Both the position numbers and the translations under genes were made by a program. The notes under the pieces are model-generated. The model worked only from the letters and a program-made list of their open reading frames with translations. It made no database searches and was not told where the DNA came from. 64,000 nucleotides of DNA from Cryptomeria japonica (Eukaryota; Streptophyta; Pinopsida; Cupressales; Cupressaceae), in contig NC_081412.1 of the NCBI RefSeq assembly GCF_030272615.1, positions 685,634,583 to 685,698,582 of the forward strand, given 5' to 3'. Position 1 is the stretch's first letter, and every line of letters begins with the position of its first letter. This document shows positions 20,646 to 30,854 of the stretch, one piece after another.

Positions 20646-23600
20646 TTATTTAAAGACATGATAGATTAAATGAGGTATTTGAATATGACATGCTAAATGC
20701 TCAACTATAAGTGAGATCAAAAACATGTATAAAATTGAAGAAGAAAAGTCACAAGAACTCTTAGAAGAGTGATGAGTGTAATTTATTAGAGCCTTATCCC
20801 TGGAGGAAAGGACTTTATGATGAATAGGAGATAAAGATTCATAAGTGGATTTAGAAATTTGAGGGGATTCATAAAGAGATTTGTTCATTGCCAAGATTTC
20901 CTTATGAGGGGAATGAGAGTTGATAGAAGTAGAAGATGATTTAGTTGAAGTGAGATCATCATCACTACTAAATATAGCATTCACATTGAGAGATGGTCTT
21001 TTAGATGCTTTAGTGCGTTTGCAGGGATTATAGCCAAGTCCAAAGGCATAATTGTGAAAATTAGTCTCTAGAGGAACTTTTATCCCTTGTTCATGAGCAC
21101 CACAACCATTTCCATGATACCCATGCTTAGCAAAAATGCGAAAACCACGACCATAATGATCAGCCATTTCAGGAAGAGAAGGTGGTTTTTCATAAGACAA
21201 AGAATCAAACTCTTCATAATTAGAGGTGTGAGGAGAAGAAGTTTGAGAAGCGGCCACAAAATTATTGCTCATAGATTCAGGTAAGACTGATTGATCTCTA
21301 GTTTCTTCCTTCGTTTTACCTTTAAGATCTCTAGGAGGAACCCTATATTCACCTACAAAGGTGGGATTAAAATCAAGAGATCCCCAATCATCTTCTGCGA
21401 GAACCTTCTCAAGATCAAAAGCCTTTTCATGTGTAGACTCAAGTCCAGAAGGATCTTTTTCAGGAGCTTTAGGCTCATCCAAAGAATTTTGATTATTAGA
21501 GGGTGATGATTTATCCATAGGTATCTTGTTCAAAGAGTCATTACTAGAAGAGGAAGGCTTAGAAGAACTCCCTTTGGAAGTAGATGTTTGCAAACAAGCC
21601 TGAAGATTAGTATCGCCTATCAAGGTATATGTCTTATTGTTATAAATGAATTTAACTTGTCTATGCAATGTAGAGGGGACAGCTTGCATACTGTGAATCC
21701 AGGGTCTCCCTAATAACAAGTTGTATGTTAGATTTCCAGACATAACATGGATAGGAGTAGGCAAAGTAACAGGTCCCACTGTGACGGGTAAGGTGATAAT
21801 ACCTAATGAAGACTTAGCCACATTATCAAAGCCTCGAATGGGATGAGAGTTAGGCTCAATAAGGGATGTATCCACATTCATCTTATGCAATAGATTAATG
21901 CTACAAACATTAAGGCCAGAACCATTATCTATCAATGTTCGTCTTATAGCAGTGTCATTTATGATAACCACAATCATCAAGGGATCATATTGATGTTGAA
22001 TTTCACTAGTCGGCAACTCATCTTGAGTAAACACAATTTGAGCTTTAGGATTCATCACAGAGTTAACCAAAGACACTATATTACTAGATGTATTAGGTGG
22101 AGGAACATTCAAATCTTTCAAGGCATCTTGTAACATTCCATGATGAGCAGAAGAAGTTTGGATCAAATCCCAAAGGGATATCTTAGCAGGGGTAGCTTTA
22201 AGTTGTTCTATGAGATCATAGTCCTTACTAAGCATTTGTGAAATATGAGGCACTTGAGGAAGAATAGGTTGGGAAGGAGGAAGTGAAGTGGGGATAACTA
22301 GAGGAGGACTAGGTTGCCTATTGTTTCTTGTGTTATAGGTATGAGCAACCGCATGATAACTCTCTCTAGTTAGTTGCTTAGCATACTCATAAGGGCTCTT
22401 AGAAGAATAACCTCCTTGCACAGTAATAATAGGTTTCTTAGGAGTGCAAAAAGAATCATTAGCATAACCACCTTGAACCACTAAGATAGGCTTATTTAAA
22501 GGTTGAGAATTTTGAGAAGGACAAGCACCTTGGACAGTGAAGAGAGGTTTGTTAGGTGTCTCATTCACATGTATCAAATTGATTGAGGATGGTTTAGAGG
22601 AATGAACAAAAGTGTTGGAAAAATTATTGATAGTCTTCTCTTGCACTAAAATCTTATCACGGATCAAATCAATTTTAGGAGGGAGACAAGGGATAGGCAT
22701 TGATGTTCTAGTAGGAAGAGTAATACTAGGAAAGGTCATATCATCCTTTATCATCGCAGGATCTACATGGGGAATAAACTCTCTAGGAAAAGGATCAACA
22801 CTACTCTCTAAAGTCTCACTTTTGAGAGGGAGATCTTTGAAAGAAATGTTAACCATCTTGCTTTGAACTAGGGTTTCCTTATGAGTAGAGCCAAGTTGAG
22901 GAGAGGGAGATGCTTTATTTTTAGAGGGAGAATAATTGAGATTCAAGGAAGGGGAGAAACTATCAAGGGAGTTTCCAATCTTGATTTCATCCCCTTTGGC
23001 TAGGGGTAGAGAATAATCTATACCTTCTTCTAATGGTTCATCCCAAATAGTGAGGTTGTTGAAAGGAATGTTTAAAGTATTGTCAATTTCGGGAGAGGAG
23101 ATAACATTGTTTATTAATTCTTCATCCTTAGGAGGGAAAGCATCAATAAATGTGTTAAACTCATCCTCTTTCCTCAAAATATGTTCAATATGATCTTTAG
23201 GGGAGAGAGAATTAAGGAAATTGCTTATTATTTCATCTTCTTTCTCTAAGGGATGCTTATGGGTAAGACAAACTTTAGGAGAAGGGTAAGCATTTATCAT
23301 TAATTCATCATCTCTAGTGGGAATTTTGTTGGAAAAGGAAAGGCCATCACTAGGAAATGTAGGGATAATGTCATCTTCTTGCACACAAGGATCCTCATGA
23401 AGGGAGCATTTTTTAGGAGACACAAAGGCATCAAGGGCATCATCCCACAAAGCATGATCATATCTATTAAAAGGTTTATCTTTTGATTCAAAAGGAGATA
23501 TTTCCTCATAGAGGGGATTATTGAACACAACCATGTTACTAGATTCAGTGGAAGAGTTGATAGGAATGTACCCTTGAGAGGAACCATTTGACTTATCTTT

Positions 23601-23750
23601 CTCATCACATCTAAATGGCATAGTAACAAGGTTTATGAGTTTTTGGTAAAATGAAGGTTTGGTATATTTAGGTTTCAAAAATTCATCTAAAACTTCATCT
23701 AACTCATAATCATCACAAATATGATCATCTTGCAAATAAAAATCTAACAT
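20646..23750 (-). CDS. E2 protein: retropepsin-like protease plus G-patch-like motif
   Basis: An intact 1,034-residue frame. The first about 450 residues are acidic and Ser/Pro/Asn-rich with repeated VQGGY-type and VQGACPS phrases and no known domain. A conserved block (TPAKISLWDLIQTSSAHHGM, about 510) precedes the protease, as in E1 (LLRISPAHK...). The protease region reads LIDNGSGLNVC (about 605) followed by LTYNLLLGRPWIHSMQAVPS, closely parallel to E1. A glycine-rich YGRGFRIFAKHGYHG block (about 860) matches the G-patch-like block of E1. Gag, RT and integrase are absent. An open frame this long in an element with 1.4% LTR divergence hints that the protein was still under selection. I infer a role in trans-mobilisation or processing but cannot show it. 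Confidence 0.85.
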   Translation of the reverse strand: MLDFYLQDDHICDDYELDEVLDEFLKPKYTKPSFYQKLINLVTMPFRCDEKDKSNGSSQGYIPINSSTESSNMVVFNNPLYEEISPFESKDKPFNRYDHALWDDALDAFVSPKKCSLHEDPCVQEDDIIPTFPSDGLSFSNKIPTRDDELMINAYPSPKVCLTHKHPLEKEDEIISNFLNSLSPKDHIEHILRKEDEFNTFIDAFPPKDEELINNVISSPEIDNTLNIPFNNLTIWDEPLEEGIDYSLPLAKGDEIKIGNSLDSFSPSLNLNYSPSKNKASPSPQLGSTHKETLVQSKMVNISFKDLPLKSETLESSVDPFPREFIPHVDPAMIKDDMTFPSITLPTRTSMPIPCLPPKIDLIRDKILVQEKTINNFSNTFVHSSKPSSINLIHVNETPNKPLFTVQGACPSQNSQPLNKPILVVQGGYANDSFCTPKKPIITVQGGYSSKSPYEYAKQLTRESYHAVAHTYNTRNNRQPSPPLVIPTSLPPSQPILPQVPHISQMLSKDYDLIEQLKATPAKISLWDLIQTSSAHHGMLQDALKDLNVPPPNTSSNIVSLVNSVMNPKAQIVFTQDELPTSEIQHQYDPLMIVVIINDTAIRRTLIDNGSGLNVCSINLLHKMNVDTSLIEPNSHPIRGFDNVAKSSLGIITLPVTVGPVTLPTPIHVMSGNLTYNLLLGRPWIHSMQAVPSTLHRQVKFIYNNKTYTLIGDTNLQACLQTSTSKGSSSKPSSSSNDSLNKIPMDKSSPSNNQNSLDEPKAPEKDPSGLESTHEKAFDLEKVLAEDDWGSLDFNPTFVGEYRVPPRDLKGKTKEETRDQSVLPESMSNNFVAASQTSSPHTSNYEEFDSLSYEKPPSLPEMADHYGRGFRIFAKHGYHGNGCGAHEQGIKVPLETNFHNYAFGLGYNPCKRTKASKRPSLNVNAIFSSDDDLTSTKSSSTSINSHSPHKEILAMNKSLYESPQISKSTYESLSPIHHKVLSSRDKALINYTHHSSKSSCDFSSSILYMFLISLIVEHLACHIQIPHLIYHVFK

Positions 23751-23900
23751 TTTGAAATTGCATAAAATTTAAACACACAATGCAAAGAAACACACTTTTT
23801 TTTTTTTCTTTTTTTCTTTTTTTAATGAAAATGAAATGAAAACACACTAAATCTAGATCTAGATCTAACAAATGCAATGCAAGAGGAAGCAATGATAAAT
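23751..23900 (-). other. E2 short leader with T-rich tract
   Basis: About 150 bp between the start codon and the primer site. It contains a run of T interrupted by single C (about 23788-23822), which is A-rich on the element RNA. Confidence 0.7.
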
Positions 23901-23917
23901 TCACGTCAGGTTCACCA
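23901..23917 (-). other. E2 primer binding site
   Basis: On the element strand TGGTGAACCTGACGTGA follows the 5' LTR after a 3-base gap. The identical 17 bases are found at 45169-45185 in the minimal element, which strongly supports a functional primer site. I could not name the tRNA. Confidence 0.8.
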
Positions 23918-23920
23918 AAA

Positions 23921-25562
23921 TGTGTAGGGGAAAAAGCGAGACTAGGTTAACATGCCCTAATCCTACCTTTTGACACACATTACGGAATACGAAAGAGCCT
24001 AGAGATATCGCACAATTGGCTACTTCTTTTTGTGAAAGAGAGAGCCACGGGATATCTATTAGGATTTCTATTCCTTTGTTGAAATTGGAAGATCAAATGA
24101 TGCAAGTTCAATCCCTAACCTCAAAATGCAAGTATGACAAGATTGCAGAATTGAACTTAAATGATGGAAAGCTGTAAACACAAGGATAAGACAAGAATGA
24201 AAATGCGTACCCGGAGTTAAAATCTGACTGAAAATGTTTGGGACGGGGGCACGGGCGCCACTGTCCTGATTCTGCCCCTGAAACTGCTCCGGAAACTGTT
24301 GTTTTTGCACTTTGGAAAAAGCTGTCAAAAATGCTGAAAATGCTGTCGGACCAGGGCGCCCAACGCCCCTGTCCCAGGGACCAGGGCACCCAAAAGGGAC
24401 CAGGGCGCCCAGCGCCCCTGTCCCTGTCTTCTAAGCTGCAATTACACACAGAGTTCTGTCTCAGTCTCCTCTTTCCGGATCTGTGTCCCGCGACGTCGTC
24501 CGAATCCCGAAACCTGCAATAATATCTGAAAAGGGGGAAGGGCGGCTATATAGGGTTTTGCCTTAGTCAAACCCCCACTTCGGTGATTTCCACCTCCACG
24601 AATAGCCAAGTTGTATTGTAAAATGTATTGTGTGTGCAGACCTAGTGTGTGTGCAAGGTCCTTAAATGCAAGAAAGCAAACTAGAGCAACCTAGAAAGTA
24701 AACCCTAATTGCTTGTAAATGATAATGTAAATGCTCTAAATCAAGATGCAAAGTGATCTAAAGTATGAATAAATGATATATTGAAGCTTATGCAAAGACA
24801 TGAAAACAACATGAAATCATACCCAACCCTCAAGGGAGGAGTACAAGCCAATCTTCAGTCGGTAATTTCCTATTGTTCTTCAATGTCTTCCAAGCCCTAA
24901 GTGGATGAATGAATTTGATAAGTGCTTGATAGAGGAATGTTGAATGTTGTTGAAGTCTTCAAAGATCTGCTCTTTCGCTGCATAGAAGGTCCTTGAAAGC
25001 CAAAAATCGGATCCTTTCCAATGAGGAAAGAGAGCTTTTATATATGAAACCCTAGGTCGTAAATTCGTATTTTGGCCAACCTAGAGATTGAATATCCCAC
25101 CAATTTCTTGGGGTTAAGATTTATTTTATGATTGGATCGTGCTCCCAAAATTTCGGGAAAAATGTCCGGGACCATGTTGCACGGGCGCCATGGTCCGGAC
25201 AACTTTTCACCAAATTTTCAGGGCCATCAGATATGATGATTTTAGAGAGAATCCCGAAGTTACAGGTGATTTCGAGATGTTTTGACCCCCGAAGTCAAGC
25301 CCCCAAGTTCAAAATAGGACCTAATTAGGGTTTTTGATTAAATGATGTATTGGAAGAATAAAATGAAAGGGGCACACTTTAATGAAAGGGCCCAACTTTA
25401 TGATATGGGAGATGATAAAATAGGACCTTAGACCTAATTAATTTAATTAATTAAGTGCTAAAGGGGAAATGCAATGCAAAATGCAAAATGCGCCAAGGCG
25501 GGTGCTAAACTAGGTGTGAAATTGTACCACCCTAGCAAGTGCGTACAATTTACGACGCTACA
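23921..25562 (-). repeat. E2 5' LTR
   Basis: 1,642 bp, the same length as the 3' LTR, about 1.4% diverged. Differences cluster in the GC-rich GGGACCAGGGCGCCC zone and are mostly C/T or G/A, as expected for decay of methylated cytosines. Confidence 0.95.
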
Positions 25563-26230
25563 AGAACAAGTCTCAGAGTGCCACCGCTCTATCAAAGTTG
25601 TAATCATGGCCCTATTGGCCATAACCTCTGGCAAGTGTAAAACATGATATAGACCAAGCTATCAGATATGCTCAATCTCCTCATCAAGTAAGTCAACTCG
25701 AAGATCAAGTCCACTAGGTCTGCTTTGTTAGCAGTATAACACTCCAATGTTCTCCTGCAACGATAAAATGTTGAAAATATCAGATATCGGATCCCGAAAA
25801 ACCAAAAATATTCTCAAAACGCATGACAAAAAATTACACATACAATGAATGCGTGATAGTTATGACAAATGCGGTACAATTATGACTCTTGCATGACGAT
25901 TAAAGCTAATGCACAATGAAATGAGCGCATACATTACAATACACACTATTGCGTAAAGAAATGAGAGAATCCAGCATGTTTAACATGAAAGCGTAACACT
26001 TAAGGTGAATGCGTAGCATTTAGAGCATTTGCAATACATTAACAACGAATGCATAAACATCGACAAGCGATTGCGTGACACGGTGCAAAAATAGATCATG
26101 GAATTTTTTTTGGAAAATAGCATAAAACAGGCAAACAAATTTGGAAAAATACCATGCCGCTAGTCCCATGAGGTCTCTGATATGAACGTACTCGATCAGA
26201 CAAGTGCAATCGAGCTCTCTAACCAGCCAT
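25563..26230 (-). pseudogene. PMD protein pseudogene, N-terminal segment (exon 1, intron, start of exon 2)
   Basis: On the - strand an ATG (26228-26230) opens a 78-nt exon 1 that already contains TAG as codon 4 (26219-26221). A GT donor follows at 26151-26152 (ATG|GTATTTTT). The intron ends at a TTGCAG acceptor (25755-25760). Exon 2 continues in the same phase with TAA at 25728-25730 and adjacent TGA and TAG at 25659-25664. It then shows the PMD block MANRAMITTLIERWHSET just before the E2 insertion (AGAAC at 25563-25567). The intron shows that this gene was not simply copied from a spliced mRNA in this orientation. It reads antisense to host element D. Confidence 0.7.
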
Positions 26231-26320
26231 GACGATCAAATACTTAGAAAAAAGCACACAAATTGCAGAGCAAACCAAGGAATTACCAAATTGCAACTGA
26301 GCAAATGAAAACCTAAAAAT

Positions 26321-26332
26321 CTCTATTTATAT
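26321..26332 (-). promoter_or_regulatory. TATA box of the antisense PMD gene
   Basis: The reverse strand reads ATATAAATAGAG, about 90 bp upstream of the exon 1 ATG, a normal spacing for a plant core promoter. It lies in interior sequence of element D, so the cargo gene had its own promoter pointing away from the 3' LTR. Confidence 0.6.
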
Positions 26333-26472
26333 CACAAAATTAGGGTTTTTTGATACCTCGACACCTGTGGTCCCCGCCAGCTTCAAACACCTTGTAGCCT
26401 ACTCAAATGATATTGAAATCGCACAAAATTTTACACGCTTGCTCATTAAACTGATATCGAAAACATGGTCTC

Positions 26473-28446
26473 TGTAGTCACATAAATTTGTCCACTTAAT
26501 TAAATGAATACTTAGTATTTATTTGATTATTTAACCATCAATTAATGAATTAATTAAATTAATATTTAATTAATTCATCTTAACCCTCTTCTCCTATTAA
26601 TTAAATAAATTATTCAATTTATTTGATTTAATTCACTTAACCAAATTCAGACCATTAATTAAATAAATAAATCATATTTATTTAATTAAATACTCTCTCA
26701 CATTTAAATAAATTAATATTTATTTAAATCCCCCAAAATCCCACCTCTCACATTTAAATAAATTAACATTTATTTAAATCACCTTTATCCTCTACCCACT
26801 TGCATTTTTCTACAAATGCAAGTTGCACAATTATTTTAAATAAATAATTTATTTAAATCACCTTTATCCTCCACCCACTTGTATTTTCCTACAAATGCAA
26901 GTTGCACAATTATTTTAAATAAATAATTTATTTAAATCACCTTTATCCTCCACCCACTTGTATTTTCCTACAAAAGCAAGTTGCACAACTATTTTAAATA
27001 AATTATTTATTTAAAATCCTATTTATCCTCACCCACTTGAAACCTTTAATGGTTTCCCTTAAAGTATTCAAACTTGATGGCTTTAAAGTCTTCAAACTTG
27101 ATGGCTTCCTTCTATAGTCTTCTTAAGACTTTAATGGTTTTCCTTAAAGTCTTCAAGCCTTTAATGGTTCCCCTCAAAGTCTTCAAGCATTTTAATGCTT
27201 TATCTTCCTTTTTCTCATTTAAATAAATTAATATTTATTTGAATATTTATCCAAATACAACTTGCACACATTTATTGAAATAAATGAATTTTTATTTTAA
27301 TAAAATCCTATTTTCCCTCACCCACCAAATCCACTTGCAAAATCTAATCCCCTTCTAGATTCTTCTAACCCCTTCCTAATTAACTTAATCCATCCCCTAA
27401 TTATTGTCACATTCCTAAGCAAAATGGAGTCACTTCTCAAAGCCTAAAAGTCTTTGATAACTATTAAAGGCTTTCAACCTTCAACCACTAAATGTCTCAA
27501 AGTCTTGGATAACCTTTGAAAGCTTCCAACCTTCAACCACTAAATGGCTCAAAGTCTTTGCTAACCATTGAAGGCTTTCAACCTTCAACCACTTAATCCC
27601 CAAAGTCTCCAATAACCATTAATGGTTACCTCAAACCCTCCCACATGGTTAAAACATTTGTTTTGACTCAACCTCTACCCAAACCAAGGGTCTTATCAAG
27701 CCTTTAATGCTTTGACCATGATTATCTCTTAATCATTTGCACAAAGGTTTATCCTTGCATTAACTCCTAATCCAGTAGGTAATCCTAATTTAGGCTTGAC
27801 CCTTACCTTCTAGATAACCATGAGGTCTCCTCAGGCATTTAATGCCTCCAACCTCTTCTCTCAACCCAATCTTATGTTGACACTTGTCACCATTTCATTG
27901 GTGCAAATTTTGCACATGGATCCCCAACTTTCAAGCTTGACCCTTGATTAAACCTTTCAATCCTGGCCATCCATTGCTCCACTTTTCCTATAAATAGAGC
28001 CCATTCCTTCATAATCCAGATCCTGAAAACTTGTATGCATTTAGGCTATAGACATTTTTAGAGAGCATTTAGCATAGCATAACTAAAATCTTGTCTTTTT
28101 GGTAAAATCAATCATTTTAGCATCAATAGCATAGTATTTAGCTTTTCATTTCATATTTGAAGCTTAATATTAAATCTCAATCCTCCATAAGCATCCATAG
28201 TGCAAAAAGCTGCTGAGAGCTACACTCATTTGGGACTTGGAGAGGAGAGGAACAAGGGAGGAGCAACTATGAGCATCTTGATTAGCTATTTTATTCTATG
28301 TTTATATGCTTTCTATTTCATGCTTAATATCTCTCTTGATATGCTTGTTTAGGATAATCTTTTGTTGCTAACACTAACGTTTGTTTCTTGTGCTCTTGTG
28401 TGTGTTGCCATCAAACAGATTTTCTAATCTTTTTTGCAGAGCATCA
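26473..28446 (+). mobile_element. Solo LTR (gypsy type, family related to the minimal element)
   Basis: 1,974 bp from TGTAGTCACATAAA to GCAGAGCATCA, flanked by a perfect duplication GTCTC (26468-26472, 28447-28451). The interior and second LTR are missing, as expected after LTR-LTR recombination. The U3 part has palindromic AT blocks and a tandem repeat of about 78 bp (from CACCTTTATCC to TTTATTTAAAT) in about three units from about 26780. TATAAATA stands at 27989-27996. The last about 250 bp closely match the LTRs at 43295 and 45361, while the stretch after the TATA box differs. Confidence 0.92.
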
Positions 28447-28586
28447 GTCTCAATTTTGGAATTTTCCGACCACCTTTTCCGAGGGGGCATATTTACACTA
28501 TACAGCAGTACCAAAGCATACTGGGGCAGAATTTTTCATTTTCTTTGAAACAATGTCATTCTGACATTGTCTCAAAGAGGGGCAAA
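28447..28586 (+). mobile_element. Host element D: 3' end of the interior with hairpin and polypurine tract
   Basis: After the GTCTC duplication the D interior resumes with CCGAGGGGGCATATT, ACTGGGGCA, a perfect-looking hairpin and the polypurine tract AGAGGGGCAAA (28576-28586), directly before the LTR start TGTAGACACC. The same order of motifs occurs on the element strand of E1 next to its 3' LTR. This defines D as a gypsy element of the same broad group, read on the + strand. Confidence 0.8.
28543..28577 (+). other. PPT-abutting hairpin of element D
   Basis: The arms CTTTGAAACAATGTCA (28543-28558) and TGACATTGTCTCAAAG (28562-28577) pair at 15 of 16 positions with a 3-nt loop. It is the strongest of the four such hairpins in the window. 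The single mismatch (A opposite C at stem position 7) also occurs in E1 and in the minimal element. Confidence 0.85.
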
Positions 28587-29537
28587 TGTAGACACCTAAA
28601 AATGTCTCATTGATCATGTATTAATCATTTCTCTAATTGATTAAATAATTCTTTAATTCTTTAATTCTTTAATTAAGTTAATTAATCTTATTCTTCTAAT
28701 TTCATATTTCCTCATAATCTTATTAATTATTCTATTTTTTATTCTATCATCATTTAATCATTTTAACCATTTTCTAAATGTTAATTAAATATTTATTATT
28801 TAATTAATTCTGATTAATTCCCCAATTTAAATAATCTTCATTATTTAAATAAATTAATTCTCAATTTCTATTTCAATTCTATCATCATCTAATCATTCAA
28901 CCCTTTTCTAAATATTTATTATTTAATTAATTATGATTTAATTCCTTTAATTTAAATAATCTTTATTATTTAATTAAATTCTATTTCTAAATAATTAAAT
29001 AGTTTCTTTTAATTATTTAATTAACTAATTAATTCTTCAATTTCCAAATCCCCAAATTCTAATTTCATTTAATTTCATTAATTCTTCCATTTCTAAATAC
29101 ATTTAATTTCATTAATTCTTCCATTTCTAAATACATGTGCATGATTTGAAAAACCAAATTGAAAATCAAAGTCAAGTTCTAAATATATTCAAATACTAAA
29201 TTGAATTAAATAAATTCAATTATTTGAATAAGTATCATGCAAAGATTAAATTGAAAATCTAAGTCTAAATGCAAGCAAATGCTAAATTAATTAATTCAAT
29301 CAATTAATTAATTAAATCATTTATCTCTCCAGACTCTATTTCCATCTTTCAGTTAGCTTTTTCTAAATTAAGCTTTCTTTGTCATCCTCTTTATTTCCTC
29401 CAATCATTCTTTTTCTTCCTTCAACCAACTTTTTTCTCAATCAGTTGACTCCATTAATCTATTCAATCTATTGAGTTTCACTCCTACAATCAACAATTCA
29501 ACTATCAATTTTCATTTAAGCTCACCTGAGTTCCACC
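28587..29537 (+). repeat. 3' LTR of element D, first part
   Basis: It starts TGTAGACACCTAAAAATG, close to the LTR start of E1 (TGTAGACACCTAAAATTG). It is very AT-rich, with many TTTAATTAATTAAAT-type palindromic runs. It is cut at 29537 by the copia insertion (duplication CCACC at 29533-29537) and resumes at 36650. Confidence 0.8.
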
Positions 29538-30789
29538 TGTTGGCATTACAATAGAACAATGGGAGATTGTTGGCATTTTTAAGAGGATATTGAGAAGGTT
29601 GTTGAAGATTATGGATATAACTGATTAAGAATGTTTACTGTCTTAATAACATTATTTTGTCATTGATGTCAAGAAATTGATTTTTTAATTCAGTATGATG
29701 TTGCCATATCTTGAGAAGTATGATTTGATGAGTATAAAGTTGTCGGTAAAAGACACAGAAAGAATGCATTGGATAAATAAAAGCGTCATTTAATGAAGAA
29801 AGCTGATGAGCTGGAGTTGATTAAATGATTGGTATGTCGTGCATGAAGTTTGTTAAGAATCTATGGCAATGGAAGATCGATAGGAAGATCTACAACTCAG
29901 ATTGAACTGCAATACCCTAGCACAAGTTCCAAGAAATGTATGCAAGTTCCTAGGCAAGGTAAAACATTTTCAGATTGAAGGATACACTGAACCTGGTCAA
30001 GATTGAAGATCTGATGGTTAAGATTGATCATGGGAAATGTGATCAAGGAGATTTAGCGGTTAGCAAATTGTTTATAAATAAGAAATTGTTAATAAACAAT
30101 GTATGCGGGCAAGTGTATGCACAGGGATGCTACATAATAATTACCGAGCACAAAAGCTTGAAGCCTGTTTGAATAATAGAGTAGAGAGCCCAGCAGAGGG
30201 ACAAGATAAGTCCTATGACTAGATTGTTTTGAGTAAATAAGAATCTGCTTTAGCATTTTAGATGTGAAGTTGCAGATAGATTTTATTACTGTTATTTTGT
30301 AAGTAACAGAAAAACTCTTAACCGAGTGGACTTAACAGTCTTATATGTAAACCCTCTAGCAAGGTAACATTCTAAGTGAGTGTTTGAAATCCTTTGACAA
30401 GGTCACTTCTAACAAAGTGAAGATCCTAACAGATCTGAGGGAAATCCCTTAACTAGGTCACATCTAGCAATGTGTTTGTAATCTTTAACAGGATTTTCTT
30501 TTAACTGAGCATACTCTAGAAGAGTATATTTCTTAGTGGGTCTGAAACCCCACAGTGGTTTTTCCCTATTTGGGTTTCCACGTCAAATCTAGTGTTATGA
30601 GTGTTATTATGATTATGTGTTCATAAGTTTGCATGTTTAACAGTTTTTGGTTAAGTTGTTGAAGTATAAGTTATCGAGGCTGAATCTGTTGATTTTATGG
30701 AAGTTTAAGTTTGTATGATTCACCCCCCCCCCCCTCTCATCTTGTTAGCTATTGGCATCTGTACTTTACATTACGTATCATAACTAACA
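29538..30789 (+). repeat. Copia (+) 5' LTR
   Basis: It starts TGTTGGCATTACAA and ends AACTAACA. The first 30 bp partly repeat the following start (TGTTGGCATTTTT at 29568), with GGGAGAT between them. A run of 12 C (30723-30734) lies in GATTCACCCC...CTCATC near the 3' end. Confidence 0.93.
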
Positions 30790-30791
30790 AT

Positions 30792-30803
30792 TGGTATCAG
30801 AGC
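30792..30803 (+). other. Copia (+) primer binding site, initiator Met tRNA
   Basis: TGGTATCAGAGC, two bases after the LTR end, is the classic complement of plant initiator methionine tRNA. Confidence 0.95.
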
Positions 30804-30854
30804 TTTGGACTCTGGAAGAAAAAGTTTAAAGGTACTTGAGGCAAAGATCCGAAG

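Larger units (their letters stand above)
17317..25562 (-). mobile_element. E2: non-autonomous Ty3/gypsy-type element encoding a protease/G-patch protein only
   Basis: An 8,246-bp element on the - strand with 1,642-bp LTRs at both ends (17317-18958 and 23921-25562) and a perfect target duplication AGAAC (17312-17316, 25563-25567). The LTRs differ at about 23 positions by eye (about 1.4%), mostly transitions, so it is older than E1. The interior (about 4.96 kb) holds a primer site, a short leader, one 1,034-residue frame and a 1.7-kb 3' region with polypurine tract. No gag, RT, RNase H or integrase is visible, so it must have moved with enzymes from a partner, plausibly a Tat element. Confidence 0.9.
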
